Shown here one piece after another: positions 46,161 to 55,045 of a DNA stretch of 60,746 nt (position 1 is the first letter of the stretch; the number at the start of each line of letters is the position of its first letter). The notes below the pieces were generated by a model. It did not search any database. It was not told where the DNA came from and saw nothing but the letters and a program-made list of their open reading frames with translations. The translations under genes and the position numbers were made by a program. This stretch comes from Prochloraceae cyanobacterium (GTDB lineage: Bacteria; Cyanobacteriota; Cyanobacteriia; Cyanobacteriales; JASJDA01), in assembly GCA_030065755.1 (NCBI GenBank), contig JASJDA010000016.1, positions 1 through 60,746 of the forward strand, in the 5' to 3' direction.

Positions 46161-46892
46161 ATGTATTTGCCGTCTCTGCAACCAGTAACCCAATCTGAAA
46201 TTTACGTCAGTGGTGACGTGACAATACATCCCGATGCGGCAATAGCTCCAGGAGTTATTTTACAAGCTGCTCCTAACTGTCGCATTGTTATTAGGGAAGG
46301 GGTTTGTCTTGGTATGGGAACAATTATCAACGCTTGCTCTGGAGCGATCGAAATAGAAAGTAACGTTATTTTAGGAGCAGGAGTTTTAATTATCGGTGAA
46401 GGTAAAATAGGTCGCCAAGCCTGTATTGGCCCTGCAACAACTATTTTTAACGCTTCTGTTGAGTCGATGGAAGTAGTAACAGCAGGTTCTTTAATTGGAG
46501 ATACTTCTCGTGAAGTCGATACTATTTCAGAGTTTGAACCAATTAAGAATCATACAAAAATACCTTTGTCAGAAGAACTCGATACTGCTGCTTCTGTTAA
46601 CGGAAAATCTATTAACAACGAACAGTCAAATGTTGAAAAAGAAAACCATTTAAAAGAAGAAGAAGTTATTAACAAAGAAGCCTCAGTTAATGATGTAGAA
46701 ATCCCTGTTGAAGAGCCAGAAACTACAGAAGAAGAAGTTGTAGTTGAAATTAGCGATCGAGATCCTCCCGCGCCAGAACCAAGAGAAAATGCTCCGGTTT
46801 TTGGAAAACTTTACGTCAATCAGCTATTAGTGACCCTTTTTCCTCAAAATCAAAATCCCAACAATTATCCTCAAGACGATCGGGAAAGTTAG
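46161..46892 (+). CDS. ccmN: Carboxysome assembly protein CcmN
   Basis: 243-aa adaptor between CcmM and the CcmK shell. Residues 1-120 are a left-handed beta-helix of hexapeptide repeats (PDAAIAPGVILQ, IESNVILGAGVLIIGEG, GRQACIGPATTIFNA). A long acidic linker (about 125-208, rich in Glu) leads to the C-terminal encapsulation peptide VFGKLYVNQLLVTLF (about 213-227), an amphipathic helix that binds the shell. It is longer than the roughly 160-residue forms because of the linker. No strong ribosome-binding site upstream. Confidence 0.93.
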   Translation: MYLPSLQPVTQSEIYVSGDVTIHPDAAIAPGVILQAAPNCRIVIREGVCLGMGTIINACSGAIEIESNVILGAGVLIIGEGKIGRQACIGPATTIFNASVESMEVVTAGSLIGDTSREVDTISEFEPIKNHTKIPLSEELDTAASVNGKSINNEQSNVEKENHLKEEEVINKEASVNDVEIPVEEPETTEEEVVVEISDRDPPAPEPRENAPVFGKLYVNQLLVTLFPQNQNPNNYPQDDRES

Positions 46893-47205
46893 TAATTTCT
46901 GACATTCTATTGAATTGGGATCGGTTAATATTTTGTTACTTTTTGTAAGAAATATTGGACGGGTATTGTCTAAAAAAAAAGAACCAGATAAACTAAATAA
47001 AAGCTAAAAAAAATATGTAAAAAAAACAAAAGTTCGTGTTAAGATGAAAACCTGAAATAGAAATAGTCAAATAGATTACTAGATTCATAATCATCTAGAA
47101 GTTTGTTAACTTTCTAAATATTTTTCTCATGACAGCTTGACTGATGGAGTCGCCTTAGACCAAATAAGAGAAAAATAAATTTTTTATCGATGGAGAACTA
47201 ATCAA
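46893..47205 (+). promoter_or_regulatory. rbcL: rbcL upstream region
   Basis: 313-bp gap between ccmN and rbcL, with oligo-A tracts (46970-47035) and a possible -10 (TAAGAT, 47039-47044). This suggests that rbcLXS has its own promoter in addition to read-through from ccm. A dyad lies at 47074-47092. GATGGAGAA about 12 nt before the rbcL ATG is the ribosome-binding sequence. Confidence 0.55.
47074..47092 (+). promoter_or_regulatory. Dyad GATTA-N9-TAATC upstream of rbcL
   Basis: GATTA and TAATC flank CTAGATTCA, 114-132 bp upstream of the rbcL ATG. ATTA/TAAT dyads are the general form of LysR-type sites used by RbcR/CcmR regulators, but the spacing here is not the consensus, so this is a candidate only. 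Confidence 0.3.
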
Positions 47206-48624
47206 ATGGTACAAGCTAAATCGTCTGCAGGGTTTGAGGCTGGAGTAAAGGACTACCGCCTGACATACTACACTCCAGACTACACTCCCAAAGACACAGA
47301 TCTTCTCGCTTGCTTTCGGATGACTCCACAGCCTGGCGTTCCTCCCGAAGAAGCTGGAGCTGCGGTAGCTGCTGAATCCTCAACTGGAACCTGGACGACA
47401 GTTTGGACAGACGGACTGACCGATCTCGATCGCTACAAAGGTCGTTGTTACGATATCGAGCCAGTTGCTAACGAAGACAATCAGTATTTTTGCTTCGTTG
47501 CTTATCCTCTAGACCTGTTTGAAGAAGGCTCTGTAACCAATATGTTGACCTCCATTGTAGGTAACGTATTTGGTTTTAAAGCCCTGCGCGCATTACGTCT
47601 GGAAGATTTGAGAATTCCAGTAGCTTATTTGAAAACCTTCCAAGGACCTCCCCACGGCATCACCGTAGAACGCGACAAACTCAACAAATACGGTCGTCCT
47701 TTACTCGGCTGTACCATTAAGCCCAAACTAGGTCTGTCTGCTAAAAACTACGGTAGAGCAGTTTACGAATGTTTGCGTGGCGGTCTAGACTTCACCAAAG
47801 ACGACGAAAACATTAACTCTCAGCCCTTCATGCGCTGGCGCGATCGCTTCCTATTCGTTCAAGAAGCGATTGAAAAAGCACAAGCAGAAACCAACGAAAT
47901 CAAAGGTCACTACCTCAACGTAACCGCTCCTACTTTAGAAGAAATGATGAAACGGGCGGAATTTGCCAAAGAAATTGGTACCCCTATCATCATGCACGAC
48001 TACCTAACTGGCGGTTTCACTGCTAACACCACTTTGGCTCGTTGGTGTCGCGACAACGGCGTATTGTTGCACATCCACCGCGCTATGCACGCAGTAATCG
48101 ATCGTCAGAAAAACCACGGAATGCACTTCCGCGTGTTAGCTAAATGCTTGCGCATGTCTGGCGGCGACCACCTCCACTCCGGTACTGTAGTTGGTAAACT
48201 CGAAGGGGAACGGGGCATCACTATGGGCTTCGTCGACCTAATGAGAGAAGATTATGTAGAGGAAGATCGCTCTCGCGGTATTTTCTTCACTCAAGACTGG
48301 GCTTCAATGGCTGGAGTAATGCCAGTAGCTTCTGGCGGTATTCACGTATGGCACATGCCAGCGCTAGTAGAAATCTTTGGCGACGACGCTTGCTTGCAAT
48401 TCGGTGGCGGTACATTAGGTCACCCCTGGGGTAATGCTCCTGGTGCAACTGCTAACCGCGTAGCCCTAGAAGCTTGTATTCAAGCTCGTAACGAAGGTCG
48501 TTCCTTAGCAAGAGAAGGTAACGACGTAATCCGCGAAGCTGCACGCTGGTCTCCTGAATTGGCTGCTGCCTGCGAATTGTGGAAAGAAATTAAATTCGAG
48601 TTTGAGGCGATGGATACACTCTAA
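47206..48624 (+). CDS. rbcL: Ribulose-bisphosphate carboxylase large subunit (form IB)
   Basis: 472-aa Rubisco catalytic subunit. [19 protein letters not shown] at the N-terminus; the active-site Lys that is carbamylated lies in [20 protein letters not shown]; loop 6 is [31 protein letters not shown] and [18 protein letters not shown] are also diagnostic. Highly expressed-type codon usage compared with neighbours. Fixes CO2 inside the carboxysome; clusters with rbcX and rbcS. Confidence 0.98.
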   Translation: MVQAKSSAGFEAGVKDYRLTYYTPDYTPKDTDLLACFRMTPQPGVPPEEAGAAVAAESSTGTWTTVWTDGLTDLDRYKGRCYDIEPVANEDNQYFCFVAYPLDLFEEGSVTNMLTSIVGNVFGFKALRALRLEDLRIPVAYLKTFQGPPHGITVERDKLNKYGRPLLGCTIKPKLGLSAKNYGRAVYECLRGGLDFTKDDENINSQPFMRWRDRFLFVQEAIEKAQAETNEIKGHYLNVTAPTLEEMMKRAEFAKEIGTPIIMHDYLTGGFTANTTLARWCRDNGVLLHIHRAMHAVIDRQKNHGMHFRVLAKCLRMSGGDHLHSGTVVGKLEGERGITMGFVDLMREDYVEEDRSRGIFFTQDWASMAGVMPVASGGIHVWHMPALVEIFGDDACLQFGGGTLGHPWGNAPGATANRVALEACIQARNEGRSLAREGNDVIREAARWSPELAAACELWKEIKFEFEAMDTL

Positions 48625-48712
48625 ACCAGGAATAGTTGTTAGTTTTTAGGAATCACAAACACTGTTAACTAACAACTTCGTGAAGAAATCCCAGTTGGGA
48701 CTAGTAAAATCG

Positions 48713-49099
48713 ATGTATCCAAAAAAAGTAGCACAAGATACTGCAAAAATCTTACAAAGTTATCTGACTTTTCAAGCAGTACGAACCATAATAGACCAAC
48801 TTTCAGAAACTAATCCTACTGAAGCTATTTGGTTGAGTCAATACTCATCCACTCATAAGGTTCAGGATAGCGATACTTATTTAGAAGGGCTGATGTTGGA
48901 TCGTAAAGAGCTAGTACTGCGGATAATGACGGTAAGACAACATCTTGCCGAACAAGTACTGGAATTCATACCAGAGATGGTTCGTACTGGCATCGAGCAA
49001 GAAAATCTTCAGTATCGCCGCCAAGTTTTGGAACGTCTTACCCAATCCCAACTCTCAAATTCCACTTCTAATTCAGAAGAGAATCACTCACAAGAGTAA
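48713..49099 (+). CDS. rbcX: Rubisco assembly chaperone RbcX
   Basis: 128-aa homodimeric chaperone that binds the RbcL C-terminus. The core [20 protein letters not shown] and AIWLSQYS plus the C-terminal long helix ([20 protein letters not shown]) are typical. I choose ATG 48713 (MYPKKVAQ), which matches where the family begins, rather than a GTG at 48680. Lies between rbcL and rbcS as in most beta-cyanobacteria; the disordered tail after about 115 is normal. Confidence 0.93.
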   Translation: MYPKKVAQDTAKILQSYLTFQAVRTIIDQLSETNPTEAIWLSQYSSTHKVQDSDTYLEGLMLDRKELVLRIMTVRQHLAEQVLEFIPEMVRTGIEQENLQYRRQVLERLTQSQLSNSTSNSEENHSQE

Positions 49100-49131
49100 T
49101 TGATGTTAATTTACACCAAAAAATAAAAGCA

Positions 49132-49467
49132 ATGAAAACATTACCTAAAGAGCGTCGTTACGAAACCCTATCTTATTTACCTCCTCTAACCGATCAGCAG
49201 ATCGCCAAGCAGATCCAGTACACCCTCGATCAAGGTTACATCCCTGCAATTGAGTTTGAAGAAAATCCTCAACCTAACGACCACCATTGGACGCTGTGGA
49301 AACTGCCTCTATTTAGTGCCAGATCTCCTCAAGATGTTCTCAACGAAGTTCGCGAGTGTCGCAGTGAAAACTCTAACTGCTACATCCGCGTGATTGCTTT
49401 CGACAACCTCAAACAGTGCCAAATGGTTAGCTTCATCGTTCACAAACCAGGTGCTAGTCGTTACTAA
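49132..49467 (+). CDS. rbcS: Ribulose-bisphosphate carboxylase small subunit
   Basis: 111-aa small subunit: [40 protein letters not shown], a region around [17 protein letters not shown] and the end [14 protein letters not shown] are typical. Completes the L8S8 holoenzyme. Its fold is the model for the four repeats in CcmM. Followed by a rho-independent terminator, so it ends the ccm-rbc cluster. Confidence 0.97.
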   Translation: MKTLPKERRYETLSYLPPLTDQQIAKQIQYTLDQGYIPAIEFEENPQPNDHHWTLWKLPLFSARSPQDVLNEVRECRSENSNCYIRVIAFDNLKQCQMVSFIVHKPGASRY

Positions 49468-49498
49468 GTCGATCGATTGATACCTGGAAATTTATTAG

Positions 49499-49528
49499 GT
49501 GGCGCGAGATTCGCGTCACTTTTTTTTT
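49499..49528 (+). terminator. Rho-independent terminator of rbcLXS
   Basis: GTGGCGCGA-GAT-TCGCGTCAC forms a 9-bp stem (one G-U) followed by nine T, 32 bp after the rbcS stop: a textbook terminator for the ccm-rbc operon. Confidence 0.88.
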
Positions 49529-49687
49529 GCTTATTTTGACTCAGCCTCTGGCTGGAGGGAAGAGGGAACAGGGAATGGGGAACAGTAAAATTTAATAGCA
49601 TATCGATAACTAAAACTCGTTACTCGTTACTTCCTCGCAGCAAAAGGTGCTTTTACAAGAGGTCTATTGAGTAACGCGGCTTTAGGT

Positions 49688-50473
49688 CTATTTGGTAGAA
49701 GCAAGATAACATTTAACTCTGTCAATAGTGCGATAGCCAATGCGCTGATAAATTCGTTCTCCCATAGCGCTAGCTTGAAGAGCCGCTACTTGCGCGCCGC
49801 GATCCAAACCATCGTTACTAACTAAGCGCGTACAAGCTTCTGCCAAACCAAGACCTCTAGCACTAGGGATTGTACCCACCCAGTAAATCCCAGCTACTTG
49901 TTCGGTCATAATCGCCATCGCAGTAGAGGCAGGTCGATCGTCGAGATAGGCTACGTAAATAATCAATTTGGGTGATAATAATCTTTGCGGGACACTGAAA
50001 ATAGCCTCTGTCTGTTCTTTGGGAAAGCCAATAGGGGCGTATGCTTCACTATTTATATGACACACGTCTAAAATTTCCTCTTCCTTTGTTGCTAGTCGAA
50101 TTTTGACATTTGCGGGCAACATTGGCGATTCTACTTTTTTCTCTAAAACCATCTCTGGACTATCAAAAACTTGCTTCATTTCTGCCGATCGAGCTGCCGC
50201 TTCTAAGTCTCGATCTTGCTTTCCGTAAGTCAAAATAGTAAAGTCCCGATTTAGAGTTTGGAAAAAAGCCCTGGCTTTATCGATGACTTCTGGTGCGGGA
50301 AGATCGGCATCAAGGCGGATTACAGAATTCATAAATATAGGAAAGGTGGTGCTTCCAGCGACAAACAGAAGTCCCTCTCGCTCAATCAGTTGACTTAATT
50401 TCTGCCAACGTCCGAATTCTCGCATTGCTTCGACAAAGTTGGCATACACCAGTGTATTTAATAAAGAATTCAA
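49688..50473 (-). CDS. GNAT-type N-acetyltransferase
   Basis: 261-aa protein. The N-terminal 120 residues are divergent (LNTLVYANFVEAMREFGRWQ); the C-terminal half is a GNAT domain with IYWVGTIPSARGLGLAEACT (acetyl-CoA loop) and ERIYQRIGYRTIDRVKCYL. Substrate unknown. Convergent with rbcS and divergent from the RiPP precursor-like gene, with 157 bp between starts, so it is probably not part of that cluster, although a tailoring acetyltransferase cannot be excluded. Confidence 0.8.
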   Translation of the reverse strand: MNSLLNTLVYANFVEAMREFGRWQKLSQLIEREGLLFVAGSTTFPIFMNSVIRLDADLPAPEVIDKARAFFQTLNRDFTILTYGKQDRDLEAAARSAEMKQVFDSPEMVLEKKVESPMLPANVKIRLATKEEEILDVCHINSEAYAPIGFPKEQTEAIFSVPQRLLSPKLIIYVAYLDDRPASTAMAIMTEQVAGIYWVGTIPSARGLGLAEACTRLVSNDGLDRGAQVAALQASAMGERIYQRIGYRTIDRVKCYLASTK

Positions 50474-50630
50474 GTTGTTTTTTTTTCCTTAGTTATGAGT
50501 TTTCTATTGTAGATCGTAGATTCTTTCTAGGAGGCATTAAAGCTAGCATTGCCCCTTTATTCATTTTAAAAATACAACCCTAAGACATGATAAATTTACT
50601 TGAGTCAATAATCTTAGAGATAAAAATAAA

Positions 50631-51002
50631 ATGCCACTAGTTCAAAATTGGCAAGAGTTATCGCGAATAGCATCTCAGGAAATAGCCAAAGTATGGCTAT
50701 CCTTAGATAGAAATGAAATTTCTACTTTAGATTCAGAGCAAGTACAAGCTAATCTCATCCGCTCTATCTTAGATAGATTTCAACAAGAGGCAAGCTATAC
50801 TCTTCCAGAAGGGATTAATCCTAGAGTCGATCGAAATGTTACCTATTGGAAAGTAGAGGCTATGGCAGATGGGAGGAGTCTCATCTGGATAATTCCCCTC
50901 CCTGATAAGCCTCCTTCCCTCCCACAACAAGAGTTGTCAGATTGGGCAGATGGGACTCTTGCGGAAGCGCCTCTAACTCTTGGACTACAGGGTTGCTGCT
51001 AG
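50631..51002 (+). CDS. Putative TOMM (RiPP) precursor with NHLP-type leader
   Basis: 123-aa protein. Residues about 8-108 follow the nitrile-hydratase-leader pattern: helical start (ELSRIASQEIAKVWLSL), LPEGINPRV near 58-66, a hydrophobic strand SLIWIIPLPDKPPSLPQQ and a terminal ELSDWADG. The Ala-Asp-Gly at 106-108 replaces the usual double-glycine cleavage motif. The remaining 15-residue core TLAEAPLTLGLQGCC has its only cysteines as the last two residues, the natural substrates of the YcaO cyclodehydratase encoded 366 bp downstream on the same strand. The core also contains two Thr and no Ser. Leader longer than many NHLP leaders. The start follows AGAGATAAAAATAAA. The precursor role is inference from architecture plus context. 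Confidence 0.65.
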   Translation: MPLVQNWQELSRIASQEIAKVWLSLDRNEISTLDSEQVQANLIRSILDRFQQEASYTLPEGINPRVDRNVTYWKVEAMADGRSLIWIIPLPDKPPSLPQQELSDWADGTLAEAPLTLGLQGCC

Positions 51003-51055
51003 TCTTCCTCTAACCATACTTTTGTTAGTTTTGGGTGACCAAACTTAATATATTA

Positions 51056-51261
51056 GCGGGACTTAGGCAATTTTTCTGGCTGAAAAGGGCTAAAAACCTT
51101 TCTAGATAAAAGGAATACATCGATGGGGTTCAAATCCACTCTTCTACGTAGATTCAAGTTTTGTGTCCCCTCGCCTTTGGCTCAGGGAAGCTGACCGAAG
51201 TCAAACAACTGATAGATAAAGGTTTTAGCTCTTTTTATCTCTATTTTTGCCAAAGCCCCGC
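51056..51261. mobile_element. 206-bp MITE-like element between the precursor and ycaO
   Basis: The left end GCGGGACTTAGGCAA and the right end, reverse-complemented, GCGGGGCTTTGGCAA begin inverted repeats that extend, imperfectly, about 55 bp inward (GGCTAAAAACCTTTCTA against GAGCTAAAACCTTTATCTA). TA flanks both ends (51054-51055, 51262-51263), the signature of Tc1/mariner-IS630-type transposition. No coding capacity. It separates the putative RiPP precursor gene from its modifying enzymes. Confidence 0.65.
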
Positions 51262-51367
51262 TATTGGCAGTTTCCAACTTTTGGAGAAAGCTTTTTGTGT
51301 ACTGCCGCATAATTTTTCAACAAAGAGCTTTTGAAACGTAACAAGTTTATTGGAAGCATAAACAATA

Positions 51368-53620
51368 ATGCTCAACAAGCCGAAATTTAAAAGTTGTTTC
51401 CAAATTGGAATTGTAGAGTCATTAGGTATATTTTTGCTATCGGAAACAGATAGCTTTTTACTTAGAGGGAATGTTTATGAAAAGATTGCACCTTTAATAG
51501 ATGGCGCTCGTACCGTTAATGAGATAGTTAATTTGCTAGAAAAACAAGCATCTGCTGCTGAAATTTACTATGCACTGATGCAAATGGAACAGAATGGCTA
51601 TATTGTTGAAACTCAGGAGGGTCTACAACCAACTATCAATGCTTTTTGTGAAAGTTTGAATGTTGCTCCACAAGAGGCGTTCCAACGTTGGCAAACAATT
51701 AAAGTAGCAGTTGATTCCTTTAGTCTTGTTCCTAGAGAAAAATTTATCTATAATCTTGAATCTCTGAATATTCAAGTATCTAATGAGGGAAATATAGAGA
51801 TAGTTTTGACCGATGACTATCTTCAAGACGATCTGGAGGCGTTTAATCAAAAAGCGTTACAATCCCAACGTCCTTGGATGCTCGTTAAACCAGTAGGAAA
51901 GATAATTTGGATTGGACCTATATTTATTCCTGGAAAAACAGGATGTTGGGAATGTCTGGCTCAACGTTTGCGAACTAATCGCCCCGTCGAACAATTTATT
52001 CAGAAAAGTTACAAAACTGCAACTTCTTTAACCAAGTCTTTTTCTGCTCTTCCTTTCACATTACAAACTGGACTAAATTTAGCAGCAACAGAAGTTGCTA
52101 AGTGGATTATTCAGGGAGAAAATCAACAGCTTGAAGGTCAAATAGTTACTTTTGATACGATTTCTCTAGAGACGCAAAATCATATACTTGTTAGACGTCC
52201 TCAGTGTCCTTGCTGTGGAAAAAAACAAGAAGTGTTGGCAAACAGGGAACCTACTCCTGTTGTGCTAAACAGCAGAAAGAAGACTCTTAATAATGATGGC
52301 GGATACCGTTTTTTGTCATCGGAAGAGACTCTTAAGAAATACGAACACCATATTAGCCCCATTACTGGCGTTGTCCGATGGCTGAAAAAAATTCCCCAGA
52401 AAGAGCCTCCCTTGATTCATACTTACATCGCAAGTCATCATTTCGCCACAATGTTTGACGATCTATATTCTTTACGACAAAATGTTTGCGGTAGAAGTAG
52501 TGGGAAAGGGAAGACAGATACTCAAGCAAAGACAAGTGGTTTATGTGAAGCAATTGAGAGATATTCTGGAGTATTTCAAGAAGATGAAATTAGGAGAAAA
52601 GGCACTTACCAACAGATGAGTGATGTGGCAATTCATCCCAATGAGTGTATGAATTTTAGCCAAAGACAGTACGAAAATAGGCAACAATGGAACGCTAAAG
52701 CCGATCTAAATCACTGGATTCCAGAACCTTTCGACGAAACTAGAGAAATTGATTGGACACCTGTTTGGTCTTTAACGAATCAAACATTCAAGTATTTGCC
52801 AACAGCTTATTGTTACTACGGTTATCCCAACAGCGATCGACCTGATTGTTGGGCCAATTCCAATGGTTGTTCTGCTGGTAACACCTTAGAAGAAGCTATT
52901 CTCCAAGGGTTTTTAGAGTTGGTAGAGCGAGATAGTGTTGCTCTGTGGTGGTACAATTGCCTCAAAAAACCAGAGGTTAATTTAGAAAGTTTTGACGATC
53001 CCTATTTTCAAGCTCTGAAAGATTATTATCAGACCCTCAACCGCGAGTTTTGGGTTCTAGATTTAACCAGTGATTTTAATATTCCCGTGTTTGGTGCGAT
53101 TTCTAGAAGAACAGATAGCAAAATAGAAGATATCATCTTTGGCTTCGGCGCTCATTTTAATCCTTATATTGCCATACTCCGAGCCTTGACAGAGTTAAAT
53201 CAAGTACTACCTTCTGTTTCATATATAAATCCCGATCGCAGTACTCGCTATGAATCTTTTTCAAAGTCAGCACTAAATTGGTGGAAAACAGCAACTATTC
53301 GGAATCAAGATTATTTAGTTCCAAACTCTAATACTTCTCTCACAAACTGTTCCGATCTTCCTCATCTTTGGCAAGAAGATTTGCTAGAAGACGTGACAAT
53401 TTGTTTAGAGCTTATTAAAGAAAAAGGTATGGAAATGTTAATTTTAGATCAAACTCGTCCCGATATAGGTTTAAATGTGGTTAAAGTTATTGTACCTGGA
53501 ATGCGACATTACTGGAGAAGACTGGGATCGGGGCGACTTTACGAGGTTCCTGTTAAATTAGGTTGGCTCAAAGAATCTAATCCTGAAAACCAATTAAATC
53601 CCCTTGCTTTCATATATTAA
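51368..53620 (+). CDS. YcaO-type TOMM cyclodehydratase fused to RRE/ocin-ThiF-like domain
   Basis: 750-aa enzyme that would form azoline rings on Cys/Thr of the precursor core with ATP. Residues 1-85 (KFKSCFQIGIVESLGIFLLS, GNVYEKIAPLIDGARTVNEI) are the leader-binding winged-helix seen in LynD/TruD-type enzymes. An E1-like region follows with two Cys pairs, CWEC and CPCC, likely zinc ligands. The YcaO domain (from about 330) has SGLCEAIERYSG and LQGFLELVERDSVALWWYN, with its conserved ATP/Mg-binding Glu residues. The end, NPLAFIY, lacks the canonical PxPxP tail. Ten bases separate its stop from the dehydrogenase start. The start is supported by family alignment more than by its ribosome-binding site. 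Confidence 0.88.
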   Translation: MLNKPKFKSCFQIGIVESLGIFLLSETDSFLLRGNVYEKIAPLIDGARTVNEIVNLLEKQASAAEIYYALMQMEQNGYIVETQEGLQPTINAFCESLNVAPQEAFQRWQTIKVAVDSFSLVPREKFIYNLESLNIQVSNEGNIEIVLTDDYLQDDLEAFNQKALQSQRPWMLVKPVGKIIWIGPIFIPGKTGCWECLAQRLRTNRPVEQFIQKSYKTATSLTKSFSALPFTLQTGLNLAATEVAKWIIQGENQQLEGQIVTFDTISLETQNHILVRRPQCPCCGKKQEVLANREPTPVVLNSRKKTLNNDGGYRFLSSEETLKKYEHHISPITGVVRWLKKIPQKEPPLIHTYIASHHFATMFDDLYSLRQNVCGRSSGKGKTDTQAKTSGLCEAIERYSGVFQEDEIRRKGTYQQMSDVAIHPNECMNFSQRQYENRQQWNAKADLNHWIPEPFDETREIDWTPVWSLTNQTFKYLPTAYCYYGYPNSDRPDCWANSNGCSAGNTLEEAILQGFLELVERDSVALWWYNCLKKPEVNLESFDDPYFQALKDYYQTLNREFWVLDLTSDFNIPVFGAISRRTDSKIEDIIFGFGAHFNPYIAILRALTELNQVLPSVSYINPDRSTRYESFSKSALNWWKTATIRNQDYLVPNSNTSLTNCSDLPHLWQEDLLEDVTICLELIKEKGMEMLILDQTRPDIGLNVVKVIVPGMRHYWRRLGSGRLYEVPVKLGWLKESNPENQLNPLAFIY

Positions 53621-53629
53621 CTAAATAAA

Positions 53630-55045
53630 ATGAAAAATGATTTGATAATTTCTTTTAGAGCGGATATATCTTCGATCGAACAAACAGAAAATGAGATTGT
53701 CCTAAAAAATAAGAATAATAGTTTAAATCTTCAGCATATATCTCCTGGAATATTAGAGGCGATCGCTGTTCTTTGTGCTGAGGGTGAGACTGAAGAAAAA
53801 TTAAGTCAGCTTGTATTAGAAAAAGACGGACATTATGGGTTGTCTGAATTTTATTATTATCTTGAAACATTTATTAAAATAGGGTTAATTTGCCATACTG
53901 TTAAGTTTGATGAAGGTACCCTAGCAACCCTTCTATCTAACTCCTCAAATTACAAATTTCAATTTAAAAAAGTAGTCTTAGATAAAAACTATATTCTTTC
54001 TCGTTTTGCTTATTGCCATAGAGAAGACGATCGATTAATTCTAGAATCTCCCCTATCTTTTGGAAAGATTATTTTAAATAATTGGCGAAGTTCTGCGATC
54101 GTAACAGAATTAGCAAAACCAGTAAATTGCCTTCAGTTATGTCAGCAAATTTCCGATCTTACAGAGGAGACGATACAATTGTTCTTGAGCCTCTTATTGA
54201 GTGCTGATATGCTTGCTGAAGCAGCAGGTGAGAACAAAGAAATACAAACAGAAAATAGTCCTCTTGCTCAATGGGAATTTCAGGATTTACTCTTCCATTC
54301 CCAAATTAGAACAGGAAGACAAAATAAACCCATTGGCAGAACCTATCGCTTTTGGAAACAAATCCCACAACTTCCTGTCGTTAAACCCAAAGTATCTGAG
54401 GAAATAATTGATTTATACAAACCAGAGTTTAATGAACAGCAAGCAACAGATCCTTATTTTACAACTGTTCTAGAATCTAGACGATCGATAAGAAGCTTTG
54501 GCAAGCAACCCATAACAGATCGACAACTGGGAGAATTTCTTTATCGTTCGGCTAGAGTCAAAAAACTCACAAAAACTGATATAGAAGAACTGAGTAATCG
54601 TCCTTATCCCTCCGCAGGTGCTTGTTACGAATTGGAATTTTATTTAGCGATAAACAGTTGTCAAAATATTGCTTCAGGTTTTTATCACTATTGTCCTCAA
54701 GAGCATCAACTCGGTCGCATTTCTGGGCTCGACGATCCTGTTAAAGCTCTTTTAGAAGAAGCTAGGATAAATAATCCTCAAAAATCTGTTCCTCAAATTC
54801 TGATTATCCTAGCAGCACGCTTTCAAAGAGCGAGTTGGTACTATGAGTCGATCGCTTATGCTGGAATACTCAAAAATGTTGGTGCTGTTTTCCAAACCAT
54901 GTATCTCGTAGCCACCGCATTAGGACTCGCACCTTGCGCTCTTGGTTACGGTAACTCAGATTTATTTGCAGCCGCTTCTGGAACCGACTACTATGCGGAA
55001 ACATCTGTTGGAGAATTTATCTTAGGTAGCAAACCTGAAAACTAA
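53630..55045 (+). CDS. SagB/ThcOx-type azoline dehydrogenase
   Basis: 471-aa FMN oxidoreductase expected to oxidise the azolines made by the upstream YcaO enzyme to azoles. The N-terminal half (1-230) consists of winged-helix-like segments typical of ThcOx (ISPGILEAIAVLCAEGETEE, LSEFYYYLETFIKIGLICH). The C-terminal nitroreductase domain has ESRRSIRSFGKQPITDRQL (FMN phosphate contacts), SAGACYELEFYLAIN, GFYHYCPQEHQLGRI and GAVFQTMYLVATALGLAPCA. It starts 10 bp after the ycaO stop, so the two are translated from one message. No transporter or peptidase gene follows before 55440. Confidence 0.87.
   Translation: MKNDLIISFRADISSIEQTENEIVLKNKNNSLNLQHISPGILEAIAVLCAEGETEEKLSQLVLEKDGHYGLSEFYYYLETFIKIGLICHTVKFDEGTLATLLSNSSNYKFQFKKVVLDKNYILSRFAYCHREDDRLILESPLSFGKIILNNWRSSAIVTELAKPVNCLQLCQQISDLTEETIQLFLSLLLSADMLAEAAGENKEIQTENSPLAQWEFQDLLFHSQIRTGRQNKPIGRTYRFWKQIPQLPVVKPKVSEEIIDLYKPEFNEQQATDPYFTTVLESRRSIRSFGKQPITDRQLGEFLYRSARVKKLTKTDIEELSNRPYPSAGACYELEFYLAINSCQNIASGFYHYCPQEHQLGRISGLDDPVKALLEEARINNPQKSVPQILIILAARFQRASWYYESIAYAGILKNVGAVFQTMYLVATALGLAPCALGYGNSDLFAAASGTDYYAETSVGEFILGSKPEN

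Noticed and set aside
49553..49590. GGGAACAGGGAATGGGGAACAG block as a third full copy of the dispersed repeat
   Set aside because: Only the first about 30 bp are shared; the remaining blocks are absent.
51120..51150. GGGGTTCAAATCC motif suggesting a tRNA T-arm
   Set aside because: No matching acceptor stem; it is internal to the MITE-like element.
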